Part shown: positions 48,676 to 62,420 of the stretch, one piece after another | Numbering within the stretch: position 1 is the stretch's first letter | How the letters are laid out: every line of letters begins with the position of its first letter | Source of the DNA: Mimachlamys varia | Taxonomy: Eukaryota; Mollusca; Bivalvia; Pectinida; Pectinidae | NCBI GenBank assembly: GCA_947623455.1 | Contig: OX392541.1 | Location: 4,354,701 to 4,418,700 of the forward strand | DNA length: 64,000 nucleotides | Direction of reading: 5' to 3' | The notes under the pieces: model-generated | The model's input: the letters and a program-made list of their open reading frames with translations, nothing else | Database searches by the model: none | What the model was told of the DNA's origin: nothing | Position numbers and translations under genes: made by a program

Positions 48676-51615
48676 GGCTTAATCCGCTACACCCTAACTC
48701 ACACCATCGTACTGTAATTATTGATAGATTGGGGAATGTCTTAATCCACTACACCCTCACTCACACCATCGTACTGTGATTATTGATGGATTGAGGGATG
48801 TCTTAATCCTCTACACCCTCACTCACACCATCATACCGTGATTATTGATTGATTGGGGATGTCTTAATCCTCTCCACCCTCACTCACACCATCATACCGT
48901 GATTATTGATAGATTTGGGATGTCTTAATCCTCTACACCCTCACTCACACCATCATACCGTGATTATTGATAGATTGAGGGATGTCTGAATCCACTACAC
49001 CCTCACTCACACCACCATACCGTGATTATTGATAGATTTGGGATGTCTTAATCCTCTACACCCTCACTCACACCATCATACCGTGATTATTGATAGATTG
49101 AGGGATGTCTTAATCCTCTACACCCTCACTCACGCCATCATACTGTGATTACTGATAGATTGGGGATTTTCTTAATCCTCTACACCCTCACTCACACCAT
49201 CATACTGTGATTATTGATAGATTGGGGAATGTCTTAATCCTCTACACCCTCACTCACACCATCATACTGTGATTATTGATAGATTGGGGAATGTCTTAAT
49301 CCTCTACACCTCACTCACACCATCATACCGTGATTATTGATAGATTGGGGATGTCTGAATCCACTACACCCTCACTCACACCATCATACTGTGATTACTG
49401 ATAGATTGGGGATGTCTGAATCCACTACACCCTCACTCACACCATCATACTGTGATTATTGATAGATTGGGGATGTCTTAATCCTCTACACCCTCACTCA
49501 CACCATCATACCGTGATTATTGATAGATTGGGGATGTCTGAATCCACTACACCCTCACTCACACCATCATACTGTGATTATTGATAGATTAAGGGTGTCT
49601 TAATCCTCTACACCCTCACTCACACCATCATACTGTGATTATTGATAGATTGGGGAATGTCTTAATCCTCTACACCCTCACTCACACCATCATACTGTGA
49701 TTATTGATAGATTGGGGAATGTCTTAATCCTCTACACCCTCACTCACACCATCATACTGTGATTATTGATAGATTGGGGAATGTCTTAATCCTCTACACC
49801 CTCACTCACACCATCATACTGTGATTATTGATAGATTGGGGAATGTCTTAATCCTCTCCACCCTCACTCACACCATCATACTGTGATTATTGATAGATTG
49901 GGGAATGTCTTAATCCTCTCCACCCTCACTCACACCATCATACTGTGATTATTGATATATTGGGGATGTCTTAATCCTCTACACCCTCACTCACACCATC
50001 ATACCGTGATTATTGATAAATTGGGGATATCTTAATCCTCTACACCCTCACTCACACCATCATACCGTGATTATTGATAGATTTGGGATGTCTTAATCCT
50101 CTACACCCTCACTCACACCATCATACTGTGATTATTGATAGATTGAGGGGTGTCTTAATCCACTACACCCTCACTCACACCATCATACTGTGATTATTGA
50201 TAGATTGAGGGGTGTCTTAATCCTCTACACCCTCACTCACACCATCATACTGTGATTATTGATAGATTGGGGATGTCTTAATCCTCTACACCCTCACTCA
50301 CACCATCATACTGTGATTATTGATAGATTGAGGGGTGTCTTAATCCTCTACACCCTCACTCACACCATCATACTGTGATTATTGATAGATTGAGGATGTC
50401 TTAATCCTCTCCCTCACTCACACCATCATACTGTGATTATTGATAAATTGGGGATATCTTAATCCTCTACACCCTCACTCACACCATCATACTGTGATTA
50501 TTGATAGATTGAGGGATGTCTTAATCCGCTACACCCTCACTCACACCATCATACTGTGATTACTGATAGATTGAGGGATGTCTTAATCCGCTACATCCTC
50601 ACCCACACCATCATACCGTGATTATTGATAGATTTGGGATGTCTTAATCCTCTACACCCTCACTCACACCACCATACCGTGATTATTGATAGATTGGGGA
50701 ATGTCTTAATCCTCTACACCCTCACTCACACCATCATACCGTGATTATTGATAGATTGAGGGATGTCTTAATCCTCTACATCCTCACTCACACCATCATA
50801 CTGTGATTATTGATAGATTGAGGATGTCTTAATCCTCTCCCTCACTCACACCATCATACTGTGATTATTGATGGATTGAGGGATGTCTTAATCCGCTACA
50901 CCCTCACTCACACCATCATACTGTGATTATTGATAGATTGGGGAATGTCTTAATCCTCTACACCCTCACTCACACCATCATACCGTGATTATTGATAGAT
51001 TGAGGGATGTCTTAATCCTCTACATCCTCACTCACACCATCATACTGTGATTATTGATAGATTGGGGATGTCTGAATCCACTACACCCTCACTCACACCA
51101 TCATACCGTGATTATTGATAGATTGAGGGATGTCTTAATCCTCTCCCTCACTCACACCATCATACTGTGATTATTGATAGATTGAGGGATGTCTTAATCC
51201 TCTACACCCTCACTCACACCATCATACCGTGATTATTGATAGATTGAGGATGTCTTAATCCTCTCCCTCACTCACACCATCATACTGTGATTATTGATAG
51301 ATTGAGGGATGTCTTAATCCTCTACACCCTCACTCACACCATAATACTGTGATTATTGATAGATTGGGGATGTCTTAATCCGCTACACCCTCACTCACAC
51401 CATCATACTGTGATTATTGATAGATTGAGGGATGTCTTAATCCTCTACACCCTCACTCACACCATCGTACTGTGATTATTGATAGATTGAGGGGATGTCT
51501 TAATCCTCTACACCCTCACTCACACCATCATACTGTGATTATTGATAGATTGAGGGATGTCTTAATCCGCTACACCCTCACTCACACCATCATACCGTGA
51601 TTATTGATTGATTGT
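48676..51615. repeat. 61-bp array, about 48 copies
   Basis: Units TTGATAGATTGGGGATGTCT then TAATCCTCTACACCCTCACT then CACACCATCATACTGTGATTA. Unit length varies from 57 to 62 by small indels, such as loss of TACACC in CCTCTCCCTCACT units (about 50410, 50835, 51140, 51260). Confidence 0.95.
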
Positions 51616-52174
51616 GGAGATATAGAAACTAAAAATAAAAATGTCGTTTCCTGCATGACAACTGAATACCAAGGTGCTAGACGATGAATTTACACGTTTT
51701 TAATATATTTTTATATCTTTTATTTAATTATTCAACATCTTTTCCAAAATTGTCAACAACCCGGTTTATAATGTTTGTATAATAGATGCAAACGCTAAAA
51801 CCAAGTGAACATTATTACATGTATTTTGTATCATTTTTTTTAATTGTGCTTTTAGGATATCTAAATGAATGTGGAAATGTTATTCATTTTTTATTTATTT
51901 GTTTACTTAATTACCATTAGTATCAATTGTATTGCTTAGTCGCGTTTTGTCGTGCATACATTTAGTCAAACTAAATTGTTAAAATGTCACTTTGTAAGAA
52001 CGGAGAAATATATACAGTAAGCCAGTATAAAGTGTTTTCATTTGTCTGTTTCCCAACTCCGGTACCTGTACAAGTATCTGTTATCTATAAGCATGTGCAA
52101 GTATCTATAATCTAAGTATGTACAAGTATCTATTTTCTTAGTATACTTAGATTATAGATACTTGTACATAATTA
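51616..52174. repeat. AT-rich spacer with a 22-bp-arm hairpin
   Basis: Perfect arms at 52098-52119 (CAAGTATCTATAATCTAAGT plus AT) and 52143-52164, separated by 23 bases. Further CAAGTATCT copies at 52070 and 52122 show a small direct repeat that was partly inverted. Otherwise nothing recognised. Confidence 0.6.
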
Positions 52175-52770
52175 GATAATAGAGATAACTTCGGTCTCTC
52201 ATTTTGAGAGATTTCTTTTCCAAGTGATGTGGACGCCGATACAAACACACAGTTGTTCGGAACATACTTTGTAAAAAAAAAGTTAGGATTAAATTTACTG
52301 AGGAAGATATGGTTTATCAACAATGTGTTGTCTATAAACAACAAGACGTTTGCTGACCACGTCGATCGTACATACCCTTCCGAACTTGAAATAAAGGATA
52401 CAACAGACGCTTCTACATCAGCTGCTTGCCTCGATCTCTACTTAAACTACGACCAACATGGACAGCTTACTACCAAGCTATACGATAAACGTGACGATTT
52501 CAATTTTCCGATTGTGACCTTTCCTTTTCTTAATAGTAACATCCCTGTTTCTCCATGCAATGGTGTTTATATTTGACAGTTGATTCGTTATTCTAGGGCT
52601 CGCTCTAAATATCAGGATTTTTGTGATAGATATCGACTGCTGACAAGCAAGCTTACTACACAGGGATTCGGGAGGTTAGTTCTATGAGAAATGTGAACTT
52701 TATGATTTTACGGTCCCCATCTTGGACTCATTGAGAAATATTGTGTATTCTAATGTGATACAAAATGGAC
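52175..52770 (+). pseudogene. Reverse-transcriptase C-terminal fragment with altered catalytic box
   Basis: One open stretch (52229-52576, no ATG; GTG first) encodes FINNVLSINNKTFADHVDRT, LEIKDTTDAS, CLDLYLNYDQHGQLTTKLYD and KRDDFNFPIVTFPFLNSNIP. After an in-frame TGA (52574-52576, where related proteins have Ser) it continues QLIRYSRARSKYQDF and later FYGPHLGLIEKY. This arrangement is common in RT proteins of mobile elements in cnidarians, molluscs and fish. The reverse-transcriptase Y-x-D-D position reads F-I-N-N (52313-52324), so both catalytic aspartates are lost. The N-terminal part is missing. The clade is uncertain. Confidence 0.65.
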
Positions 52771-52992
52771 GTGTTTTAAGTACGCTCATTAGTGCGTTTA
52801 CTTATGATAGAGAATGATGACTCAGTTCTTACTTGAGAACTTGATGTTTATTTGAATGTGACCAAAATTTACATGGCAGAAGCCGTCGATGAAGCAGAAG
52901 ACGCATACTTTTCCGGAACACCTGGCGCGGGATTCATAAAAAATCTTAAGTAAAATTAAAGAAACATCTCTTGGTAAGACATCGATATCCTG

Positions 52993-53453
52993 CGCATTTT
53001 GAAAAATATAGGTTATAAATTTTCATTGTCAAAATTCAAGATGGTCACCTGTCAACCATTTGCTTTTCCAATGAATCCCAAAATCAAAAGGGCACAACAC
53101 GTAACAAAAAGGGAACTTCCATATGTAATTTAAGATATTGATTTGCCCTGTACATCTCAAGAAATAGTGGTAACATCTGTTTCATGACAGACAATGGACC
53201 ACGGATACAGGGCGATTTGAACAGCCCGTCACCTGAGGATGGTCGGCTAAAAAATGTCTACACTTGAAATATACAAAATGTAAATTATTTGAGCTATTTT
53301 TTTCTTTTTTTAATTTCTGATAAGAATAAAATCATTCTTTGTCAAATATTATAAGCGAACTTAACACAACCACGTGCAAAGTTGTCAAAATATTTGTTGA
53401 ATTTATTTCAAAGAATCTTTGTTTGAAACTAAAATAATAAAGTAATGCCTGTA
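52993..53453. repeat. 0.47-kb dispersed repeat, first direct copy
   Basis: From CGCATTTTGAAAAATATAGG to AAAGTAATGCCTGTA, closely matching 54551-55023. Shared internal landmarks are AAAAGGGCACAACACGTAAC, GGACCACGGATACAGGGCGA and GAGGATGGTCGGCTAAAAAA. No coding capacity. Confidence 0.9.
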
Positions 53454-53474
53454 AAGAAATTGTTAAAAATGTTT

Positions 53475-53965
53475 TAACAAATTTGACCACGGTCACCTTG
53501 AATTTAGGTCAAGGTCAATTTTTTTCGCAAACATTTTCGGGCTTCATCAAAGGAACCTTTCAGCCAAATATCATGCTTCTAGGGTATTGGTATTTCAGAA
53601 GAAGTCGTTTGAAGGTTTTAACAGATTTGACCATTGTGACCTTGGAAATATAGTTCAAGGTCATTTCTTTTTGCAACCTTTGTCATGCTTCATCCAGGGA
53701 AGCTACCAGCCAAATATCATGTCTCTTGGATGGCCTTTTGGTAAACAGAATCAGTCGTTTACATTTTTAAACAGATTTGACCCCTGTGACCTTGAATATA
53801 TGTGAAAGTCATTCCTTTTTGCAAACTTTGTCGGGCTTCATCCAAAGAGCTTCCAGCCATATATCATCCTTCTAGGGCTTTTGGTTTATCAGAAGAAGTT
53901 GTCCAAAGATTATAATAGATTTGACCCCTGCGACCTTGAATATGGTACACTTCCCATCAGCTTTA
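53475..53965. repeat. Tandem and dispersed repeat with TGACCTTGAA / TCAAGGTCA motifs
   Basis: Three and a half units of about 147 bp, each opening near TTTGACCnnnGTGACCTTGA and containing GGGCTTCATC, GCCAAATATCAT and GAAGAAGTCGTT. Related single copies lie at 61540-61760 and 62030-62420. Units carry TCAAGGTCA-type sequence, the binding consensus of ERR/SF-1 nuclear receptors. Confidence 0.8.
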
Positions 53966-54550
53966 GGTGATGCAAGAGTACTGAACTTTTCGTCTAGTTA
54001 TCTTTAAACAAAGTTATGGCTTAGTTAAGAAATTAGCAAAAGAACAGAACTGTACTTATACCATACATCTCCATTCATTCGAAGGGGAAACACTATATAA
54101 TATAATATACACAATACAATGTAACACATTTTTTAATTTAGATGAATCTTTATTTAGTCAAACATTAAATTTGTCATAAACAAATTTAGTAACAGCACAC
54201 AAACATAGGTGAAGTGAATGTAAAGAAATATATATATCTGATAAACAAAAGCCAGCTTAAAGCTTATAACTAATGTAACACAGTTACTTTCATTAACAAA
54301 ATGATCGCACCTACCCCGTTAAGCACACCCAGACTATTTTCCTAAAGAATCTAAAACACACTTTATGTCAGCCTTCTAATTAGATTTCAAATCGAGTATA
54401 CTGGTGCACTCATTTAAGGTTGCATGTGGCATTATGAACTACACTATACATCATTTTGTGGACTTCATGTATACAGAAAGAGGCCGTTTTAAACGCACAA
54501 CTTTATCTTTGTCACTTTGTTATAGAAAAACTTCTTGGTAATCAAGCCAT
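53966..54550. other. Spacer, nothing recognised
   Basis: AT-rich DNA between repeat copies; no coding feature on either strand. Confidence 0.4.
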
Positions 54551-55023
54551 CGCATTTTGAAAAATATAGGTTATAAATTTTCATTGTCAAAATTCAAGAT
54601 AGTCCCCTGTCAACCATTTGTTTTTCCAATCAATCCCAAAATCAAAAGGGCACAACACGTAACAAAAGGGGAACTTCCATATGTAATTTAAGATATTGAT
54701 TTATCCTGTACTTCCCAAGAAATAGTGGTAGCATGTGTTTCAGGACGGACGATGGACCACGGATACAGGGCGATTTGCACAGCCCGCCATCTGAGGATGG
54801 TCGGCTAAAAAAAGTCAACATTTTAGATATACAGAATGTAAATTATTTGAGCTCTTTTTTTCTCAATCAAATCTTTTAATTACTTTCTGATCAAAATAAA
54901 ATCATTCTTTGTCAAATATTATAAGCGAATTTTACACACCCACGTGCAAAGTGGTCAAAAGTTTTGTTGAATTTATTTCAAAGAATCTTAGTTTGGAACG
55001 CAAAATATAAAGTAATGCCTGTA
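54551..55023. repeat. 0.47-kb dispersed repeat, second direct copy
   Basis: Same orientation as 52993-53453, 1.56 kb downstream, with scattered substitutions and a small insertion near 54865. The flanks differ, so the pair is either two insertions of one family or a segmental duplication whose middle was replaced. Confidence 0.9.
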
Positions 55024-55230
55024 ATGTGAAACAGTAATTGTTTTCACCCACTTTTGAACTTGATTATGATATCAATATAGAAAGGCGAGCATACACCAAA
55101 TAAGGTACATGTTGATAAAAACTGATAAAATATGTACATTCACAAAGCCTTCATACAGACTTTCCTGAACGGATACATGCTTTTCCTTATCATACTTCCT
55201 AACTCATGGTATATTTGCAGAAGTAACGAA

Positions 55231-58200
55231 GGACATACTCTTTGAGTATAGTGTATAGGACGTGATATATATGTTCTGATTCTGTGTTGTCCGTACTTAG
55301 GTTTAGATCTCAATGAGTATAGTGTATAGGACATGATATATATGTTCTGATTCTGTGTTGTCCGTACTTAGGTCTAGATCTCAATGAGTATAGTGTATAG
55401 GACGTGATATATATGTTCTGATTCTGTATTGTCTGTACTTAGGTTTAGATCTCATTGAGTATAGTGTACAGGACGTGATATATATGTTCTGATTCTGTGT
55501 TGTCCGTACTTAGGTCTAGATCTCAATGAGTATAGTGTATAGGACGTGATATATATGTTCTGATTCTGTGTTGTCCATACTCAGGTTTAGATCTCAATGA
55601 GTATAGTGTATAGGACGTGATATATATGTTCTGATTCTGTATTGTCTGTACTTAGGTTTAGATCTCATGGAGTATAGTGTATAGGACGTGATATATATGA
55701 TCTGATTCTGTGTTGACCATACTTAGGTTTAGATCTCATGGAGTATAGTGTATAGGACGTGATATATATGTTCTGATTCTGTGATGTCCGTACTTAGGTT
55801 TAGATCTCAATGAGTATAATGTATAGGTCGTGATATATATGTTCTGATTCTGTGATGTCCATACTTAGGTTTAGATCTCAGTGAGTATAGTGTATAGGAC
55901 GTGATATATATGTTCTGATTCTGTGTTGTCCATACTTAGGTTTAGATCTCAATGAGTATAGTGTATAGGACGTGATATATATGTTCTGATTCTGTGATGT
56001 CCGTACTTAGGTTTAGATCTCAATGAGTATAATGTATAGGTCGTGATATATATGTTCTGATTCTGTGATGTCCATACTTAGGTTTAGATCTCAGTGAGTA
56101 TAGTGTATAGGTCGTGATATATATGTTCTGATTCTGTGTTGTCCATACTTAGGTTTAGATCTCAATGAGTATAGTGTATAGGACGTGATATATATGTTCT
56201 GATTCTGTGTTGTCCGTACTTAGGTTTAGATCTCAATGAGTATAGTGTATAGGACGTGATATATATGTTCTGATTCTGTGTTGTCTGTACTTAGGTTTAG
56301 ATCTCAATGAGTATAGTGTATAGGACGTGATATATATGTTCTGATTCTGTGTTGTCCATACTTAGGTCTAGATCTCAATGAGTATAGTGTATAGGTCGTG
56401 ATATATATGTTCTGATTCTGTGTTGTCCATACTTAGGTCTAGATCTCAATGAGTATAGTGTATAGGACGTGATATATATGTTCCCATTCTGTGTTGTCCG
56501 TACTTAGGTCTAGATCTCAATGAGTATAGTGTATAGGACGTGATATATATGTTCCCATTCTGTGTTGTCCGTACTTAGGTCTAGATCTCAATGAGTATAG
56601 TGTATAGGACGTGATATATATGATCTGATTCTGTGTTGTCCGTACTTAGGTCTAGATCTCAATGAGTATAGTGTATAGGACGTGATATATATGTTCCCAT
56701 TCTGTGTTGTCCATACTTAGGTCTAGATCTCAATGAGTATAGTGTATAGGACCTGATATATATGTTCTGATTCTGTGTTGTCCATACTCAGGTTTAGATC
56801 TCAATGAGTATAGTGTATAGGACGTGATATATATGTTCTGATTCTGTGTTGTCAGTACTTAGGTTTACATCTCAATGAGTATAATGTATAGGATGTGATA
56901 TATATGTTCTGATTCTGTGTTGTCCGTACTTAGGTATAGATCTCAATGAGTATAGTGTATAGGATGTGATATATATGTTCCGATTCTGTGTTGTCCGTAC
57001 TTAGGTTTAGATCTCAATGAGTATAGTGTATAGGACGTGATATATATGTTCTGATTCTGTGTTGTCCGTACTTAGGTTTAGACCTCATGGAGTATAGCGT
57101 ATAGGACGTGATATATATGTTCTGATTCTGTGTTGTCTGTACTTAGGTTTAGATCTCAATGAGTATAGTGTATAGGATGTGATATATATGTTCTGATTCA
57201 GTGTTGTCAGTACTTAGGTTTAGACCTCATGGAGTATAGCGTATAGGACGTGATATATATGTTCTGATTCTGTGTTGTCTGTACTTAGGTTTAGATCTCA
57301 ATGAGTATAGTGTATAGGATGTGATATATATGTTCTGATTCTGTGTTGTCCGTACTTAGGTTTAGATCTCAATGAGTATAGCGTATAGGACGTGATATAT
57401 ATGTTCTGATTCTGTGTTGTCTGTACTTAGGTTTAGATCTCAATGAGTATAGTGTATAGGACGTGATATATATGTTCTGATTCTGTGTTGTCCGTACTTA
57501 GGTTTAGACCTCATGGAGTATAGCGTATAGGATGTGATATATATGTTCTGATTCTGTGTTGTCTGTACTTAGGTTTAGATCTCAATGAGTATAGTGTATA
57601 GGATGTGATATATATGTTCTGATTCTGTGTTGTCTGTACTTAGGTTTAGATCTCAATGAGTATAGTGTATAGGACGTGATATATATGTTCTGATTCAGTG
57701 TTGTCCATACTTAGGTTTAGATCTCAATGAGTATAGTGTATAGGACGTGATATATATGTTCTGATTCTGTGTTGTCCGTACTTAGGTTTAGATCTCATGG
57801 AGTATAGCGTATAGCACATGATATATATGATCTGATTCTGTGCTGTCCATACTTAGGTTTAGATCTCAATGAGTATAATGTATAGGATGTGATATATATG
57901 TTCTGATTCTGTGCTGACCATACTTAGGTTTAGATCTCAATGAGTATAGTGTATAGGACGTGATATATATGTTCTGATTCTGTGCTGACCATACTTAGGT
58001 CTAGATCTCAATGAGTATAGTGTATAGGACGTGATATATATGTTCTGATTCTGTGTTGTCTGTACTTAGGTTTAGATCTCAATGAGTATAGTGTATAGGA
58101 CGTGATATATATGTTCTGATTCTGTGCTGACCATACTTAGGTCTAGATCTCAATGAGTATAGTGTATAGGACGTGATATATATGTTCTGATTCTGTGTTG

Positions 58201-59858
58201 TCTGTACTTAGGTTTAGATCTCATGGAGTATAGTGTATAGGACGTGATATATATGATCTGATTCTGTGTTGTCCGTACTTAGGTCTAGATCTCAATGAGT
58301 ATAATGTATAGGACGTGATATATATGTTCTGATTCTGTGTTGTCCATACTTAGGTTTAGATCTCATGGAGTATAGTGTATAGGACGTGATATATATGTTC
58401 TGATTCTGTGTTGTCCGTACTTAGGTTTAGATCTCAATGAGTATAGTGTATAGGACATGATATATATGTTCCGATTCTGTGTTGTCCGTACTTAGGTTTA
58501 GATCTCATGGAGTATAGCGTATAGCACATGATATATATGATCTGATTCTGTGCTGTCCATACTTAGGTTTAGATCTCAATGAGTATAATGTATAGGATGT
58601 GATATATATGTTCTGATTCTGTGCTGACCATACTTAGGTTTAGACCTCATGGAGTATAATGTATAGGATGTGATATATATGTTCTGATTCTGTGTTGTCC
58701 GTACTTAGGTTTAGATCTCAATGAGTATAATGTATAGGATGTGATATATATGTTCTGATTCTGTGCTGACCATACTTAGGTTTAGACCTCATGGAGTATA
58801 GCGTATAGCACATGATATATATGTTCTGATTCTGTGTTGTCCGTACTTAGGTTCAGATCTCAATGAGTATAGTGTATAGGACGTGATATATATGTTCTGA
58901 TTCTGTGTTGTCCGTACTTAGGTTCAGATCTCAGTGAGTATAGTGTATAGGACGTGATATATATGTTCTGATTCTGTGTTGTCCGTACTTAGGTTTAGAT
59001 CTCATTGAGTATAGTGTATAGGACGTGATATATATGTTCTGATTCTGTGTTGTCCATACTTAGGTTTAGATCTCATGAAGTATAGTGTATAGGACGTGAT
59101 ATATATGTTCTGATTCAGTGTTGTCCATACTAAGGTTTAGATCTCAGTGAGTATAGTGTATAGGACGTGATATATATGTTCTGATTCAGTGTTGTCCATA
59201 CTAAGGTTTAGATCTCAGTGAGTATAGTGTATAGGACGTGATATATATGTTCTGATTCTGTGTTGTCCATACTTAGGTCTAGATCTCAATGAGTATAGTG
59301 TATAGGACGTGATATATATGTTCTGATTCTGTGTTGTCCATACTTAGGTCTAGATCTCAATGAGTATAGTGTATAGGACGTGATATATATGTTCTGATTC
59401 TGTGTTGTCCATACTTAGGTCTAGATCTCAATGAGTATAATGTATAGGACGTGATATATATGTTCTGATTCTGTGTTGTCCATACTTAGGTTTAGATCTC
59501 AATGAGTATAGTGTATAGGACCTGATATATATGATCTGATTCTGTGCTGTCCATACTTAGGTTTAGATCTCAATGAGTATAGTGTATAGGACGTGATAAA
59601 TATGTTCTGATTCTGTGCTGACCATACTTAGGTTTAGACCTCATGGAGTATAGCGTATAGCACGTGATACAGTGTATATATGTTCTGATTCTGTGTTGTC
59701 CGTACTTAGGTTTAGATCTCAATGAGTATAGTGTATAGGACGTGATATATATGTTCTGATTCTGTGCTGTCCATACTTAGGTTTAGATCTCATTGAGTAT
59801 AGTGTATAGGACGTGATATATATGTTCTGATTCTGTGCTGTCCGTACTTAGGTTTAGA
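55231..59858. repeat. 71-bp array, about 65 copies
   Basis: Units TGAGTATAGTGTATAGGACG then TGATATATATGTTCTGATTC then TGTGTTGTCCGTACTTAGGT then TTAGATCTCAA. Variant units (GTGCTGACCATAC, GACCTCATGGAGTATAGCG, GTTCCCATTC) recur in blocks, showing local amplification. The array contains AGATCT in almost every unit. One unit (near 59660) has an insertion ACAGTG beside ATATATG. Confidence 0.97.
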
Positions 59859-60307
59859 AGTTTCCTGGTTTTGGATTGATTGTTGCTGAAAACAGTCAAA
59901 TAGTGGTAATGTATAAAAGGGAAATAAGGGAAATAAAGATAAAATATCACTGGAGTTGCAAGGTTTACCCTTGGACATGGATCCCGAGTGATAGATGGAG
60001 TGAACATAATAATTATTTGTTCGGTAATAACACTGTTACCACTATTACATATCACCCTCACCTCCAGCACTTACAACCCTGATATACAATGTATCTAAAA
60101 TCACACAACATGCTAGGTCATAACTTCTACTACAGTACAGAGTACCTCTTTTCAGCCATCTACATCTTTTAGGTTAGAAATACCACTCAACCGGATACAT
60201 CTCCAAAGGAAAACTTCTACTTCAAAGAGAGTTGTCTCCCTTAGATTAAGATAAGCAGTTTCATAAATATGTGCATTGATTATGTTGCCTTACAAGTGTG
60301 AGCTGAA
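59859..60307. other. Spacer, nothing recognised
   Basis: No coding feature. The frame at 59783-60070 on the minus strand is partly repeat sequence and has no domain. Confidence 0.4.
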
Positions 60308-60395
60308 GGGAATTTCCCTTTATCTCAGTCGGTCTTGAGTATCGGGCTGGAGAGCCCAGGGTCGCAGGTTCGAGCCCAAGCAACGGCACTATGCT
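60308..60395 (+). mobile_element. tRNA-like sequence, probable SINE head
   Basis: An A-box-like TATCTCAGTCGG (60321-60332) and a B box GGTTCGAGCCC (60367-60377) are spaced as in a tRNA gene, with a GGGCT/AGCCC anticodon-type stem between. The acceptor stem does not pair well, so a functional tRNA is unlikely. The SINE body downstream, if present, was not recognised. Confidence 0.55.
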
Positions 60396-61539
60396 AATCA
60401 CTTTCCCTCGTCCTATTACAGTTTATTGGAATCAATTCAGTCACCTATTAAATTTATAACAAACTATTCCAAATTTTGAATCAATGATTTTCTATAGCGA
60501 CGGTTTCCTTAGTCTGGACCTTACAGCCCTGAATCACTACAATCTCTGAAGTTAACTCCTCCTTGATGTGTGCATAAGCTTCACCAAAATCCATGAAAAT
60601 ATGAAGTTCGTGTTTTTATCCTGCAACTGAGCTGTGGGAATACACCTACCAAATATATTTTTGCTGTATTCACCAATAACGGGAAACAGCTGTATTTTAG
60701 TGCCTGCATGAATTTGAGGAACTCACAGAATACTTCTATGCGTAAGAAACCTTGTCTGGTTTCATACACCCTTCGACAGCAACGGAAAAGAAATAAATCT
60801 AAGCAAACATATCCAGAACGTTGTTGATATCTCTGACTTACATATTTTTTATTTTGTATATTGTTGCTGGATAAAAAGAATGCATGGTCAGTGTCTAAAA
60901 AATTAATATAAACTGTTTTTTAGCTCGGGACCGAAAGACAATCCTTAAATTCAAACCTTTGCCGATATACAGCTTATATCTTAATACACTGACCATGCAT
61001 TCTCTATATATTGAATCATCAGATGATGTGCTATATAATATATATGTGTGTGTAGCAAAGGTGACCTTGACCCTGAGACAACAATAACTGTGGACAGGAC
61101 AGATATAGCAACCCCCCCCCCCTTTCTCAAATGGTATGGCGAAGCATGAATTTCACAAGAACTATCAATATTCTTACAACTTTTGAAACATTTTCTATTC
61201 TACTAATGTAACACCAGAGGGGTTTGTCTGGGCGGAATCTCATAAATTTATGTAGCACAGCCAAACAAATAGATGTTTTAATTAAGCCTCAGATAAGTTT
61301 AATATATTTCTGAAGTTTTTTTATCTAGCACATCCATCATTACATAGCTATGTAGTCATAGCTATATATAAGAATGGCAACAAGTTGCACTTAATTGTCA
61401 AAGTTTGACATTAGAAACACAACAACAGAAAAATCCTCTGTAATGTAAGAGTCATATATAATCAGCTACAAACACATCACAACAAGCTTAAGAGACCAAT
61501 GGGCCTTAATGGTCATCTGGCTAGAAAAACCTGTTTGAT
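60396..61539. repeat. Spacer with an 18-bp inverted repeat at 60877-61003
   Basis: Arms AGAATGCATGGTCAGTGT (60877-60894) and ACACTGACCATGCATTCT (60986-61003) are perfectly complementary around 91 bases, as in a small TIR element. A poly(C) run is at about 61111-61121. No gene recognised. Confidence 0.6.
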
Positions 61540-62420
61540 TTTTTAAGGTTATTGCAAAGTTGTTTGAAGATCTAAACACATTTGACCCCAGTGACCTTAA
61601 ATGTAGGTCAAAGTCATTTACTTGAAAAACTTGGTAGCTATTCACCAAAGCATGCTACAGGCCCAATATCAGTACCCTAGGCCTTTTGGTTATTGATTAG
61701 AAGTTTTTGAAGCTGGTCAACAGAGGACAGACGCTGCACCACAGTTTAAGCTCACTTGGCCCTTTGGAACAGTTGAGCTTAAAAAACACAATTTATATTT
61801 AAAACAAAAATTCAAACTTCATCCTGCACCACCAATGCCAATACTGTATTAAACAAGATATATATGTAATGTTTGTTGTTCAATACGATTAAATGTCTTA
61901 GCCTTTTGGAGAGTGACTTTAATGATTGTAATTATTTGACAAGTTTGATAAATTCCTTATTACACTGACACATGTGGAAGATTTTTTTTATCACATTGCT
62001 TTTATTCATATGAAACATGCCTAAAGTTTCAAACACACCTGTACAAGGGTCAATGAACAAACATGGTATCCCTAGGCCTTCATTCATCCATGCTAACAGC
62101 CAAATATCAGGACCCTGGGCCTTTCAGTTAGATTTCAAGACATTTGACCCCTGTGACCTTGAAAGTGGTTCAAGGTTATTATTTGAACAAACCTGAAATC
62201 CCTTCATTCTAGCATGCTACTATAGCCCAGTATCAAAACTCTGGCTATTTTGGTTATTGAGTACATGTATAAGTTGTTTGAAGATTTTAAACATTTGATT
62301 TCTGTAACTTTCAAACTAGGTCAAGGGCATTTATTTGAACTAATTTGGTAGCCCTTCATGCCAGCATGCTGCAGGCCAAATATCAGTACCCTGGGCCTTT
62401 CAGTTATTGAGAAGAAGTCA
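61540..62420. repeat. Further dispersed TGACCTTGAA-family copies
   Basis: At 61540-61760 and 62030-62420 the phrases TTTGACCCCAGTGACCTTAA, GCATGCTACAGGCC, CCAAATATCAG and GGGCCTTTCAGTTATTGA repeat, diverged from the 53475-53965 copies. The 62.0-62.4 kb part is itself about two tandem units. No coding capacity. Confidence 0.7.

Noticed and set aside
52229..52576. Intact small host gene of 115 residues
   Set aside because: The frame lacks an ATG, is a fragment of a known RT family, and continues past its stop in family-like sequence.
59783..60070. 95-residue minus-strand frame
   Set aside because: Its end is 71-bp satellite sequence and the rest has no domain.
60308..60395. Functional tRNA gene
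   Set aside because: A and B boxes are present but the acceptor stem does not pair and no clean cloverleaf can be drawn; better explained as a SINE head.
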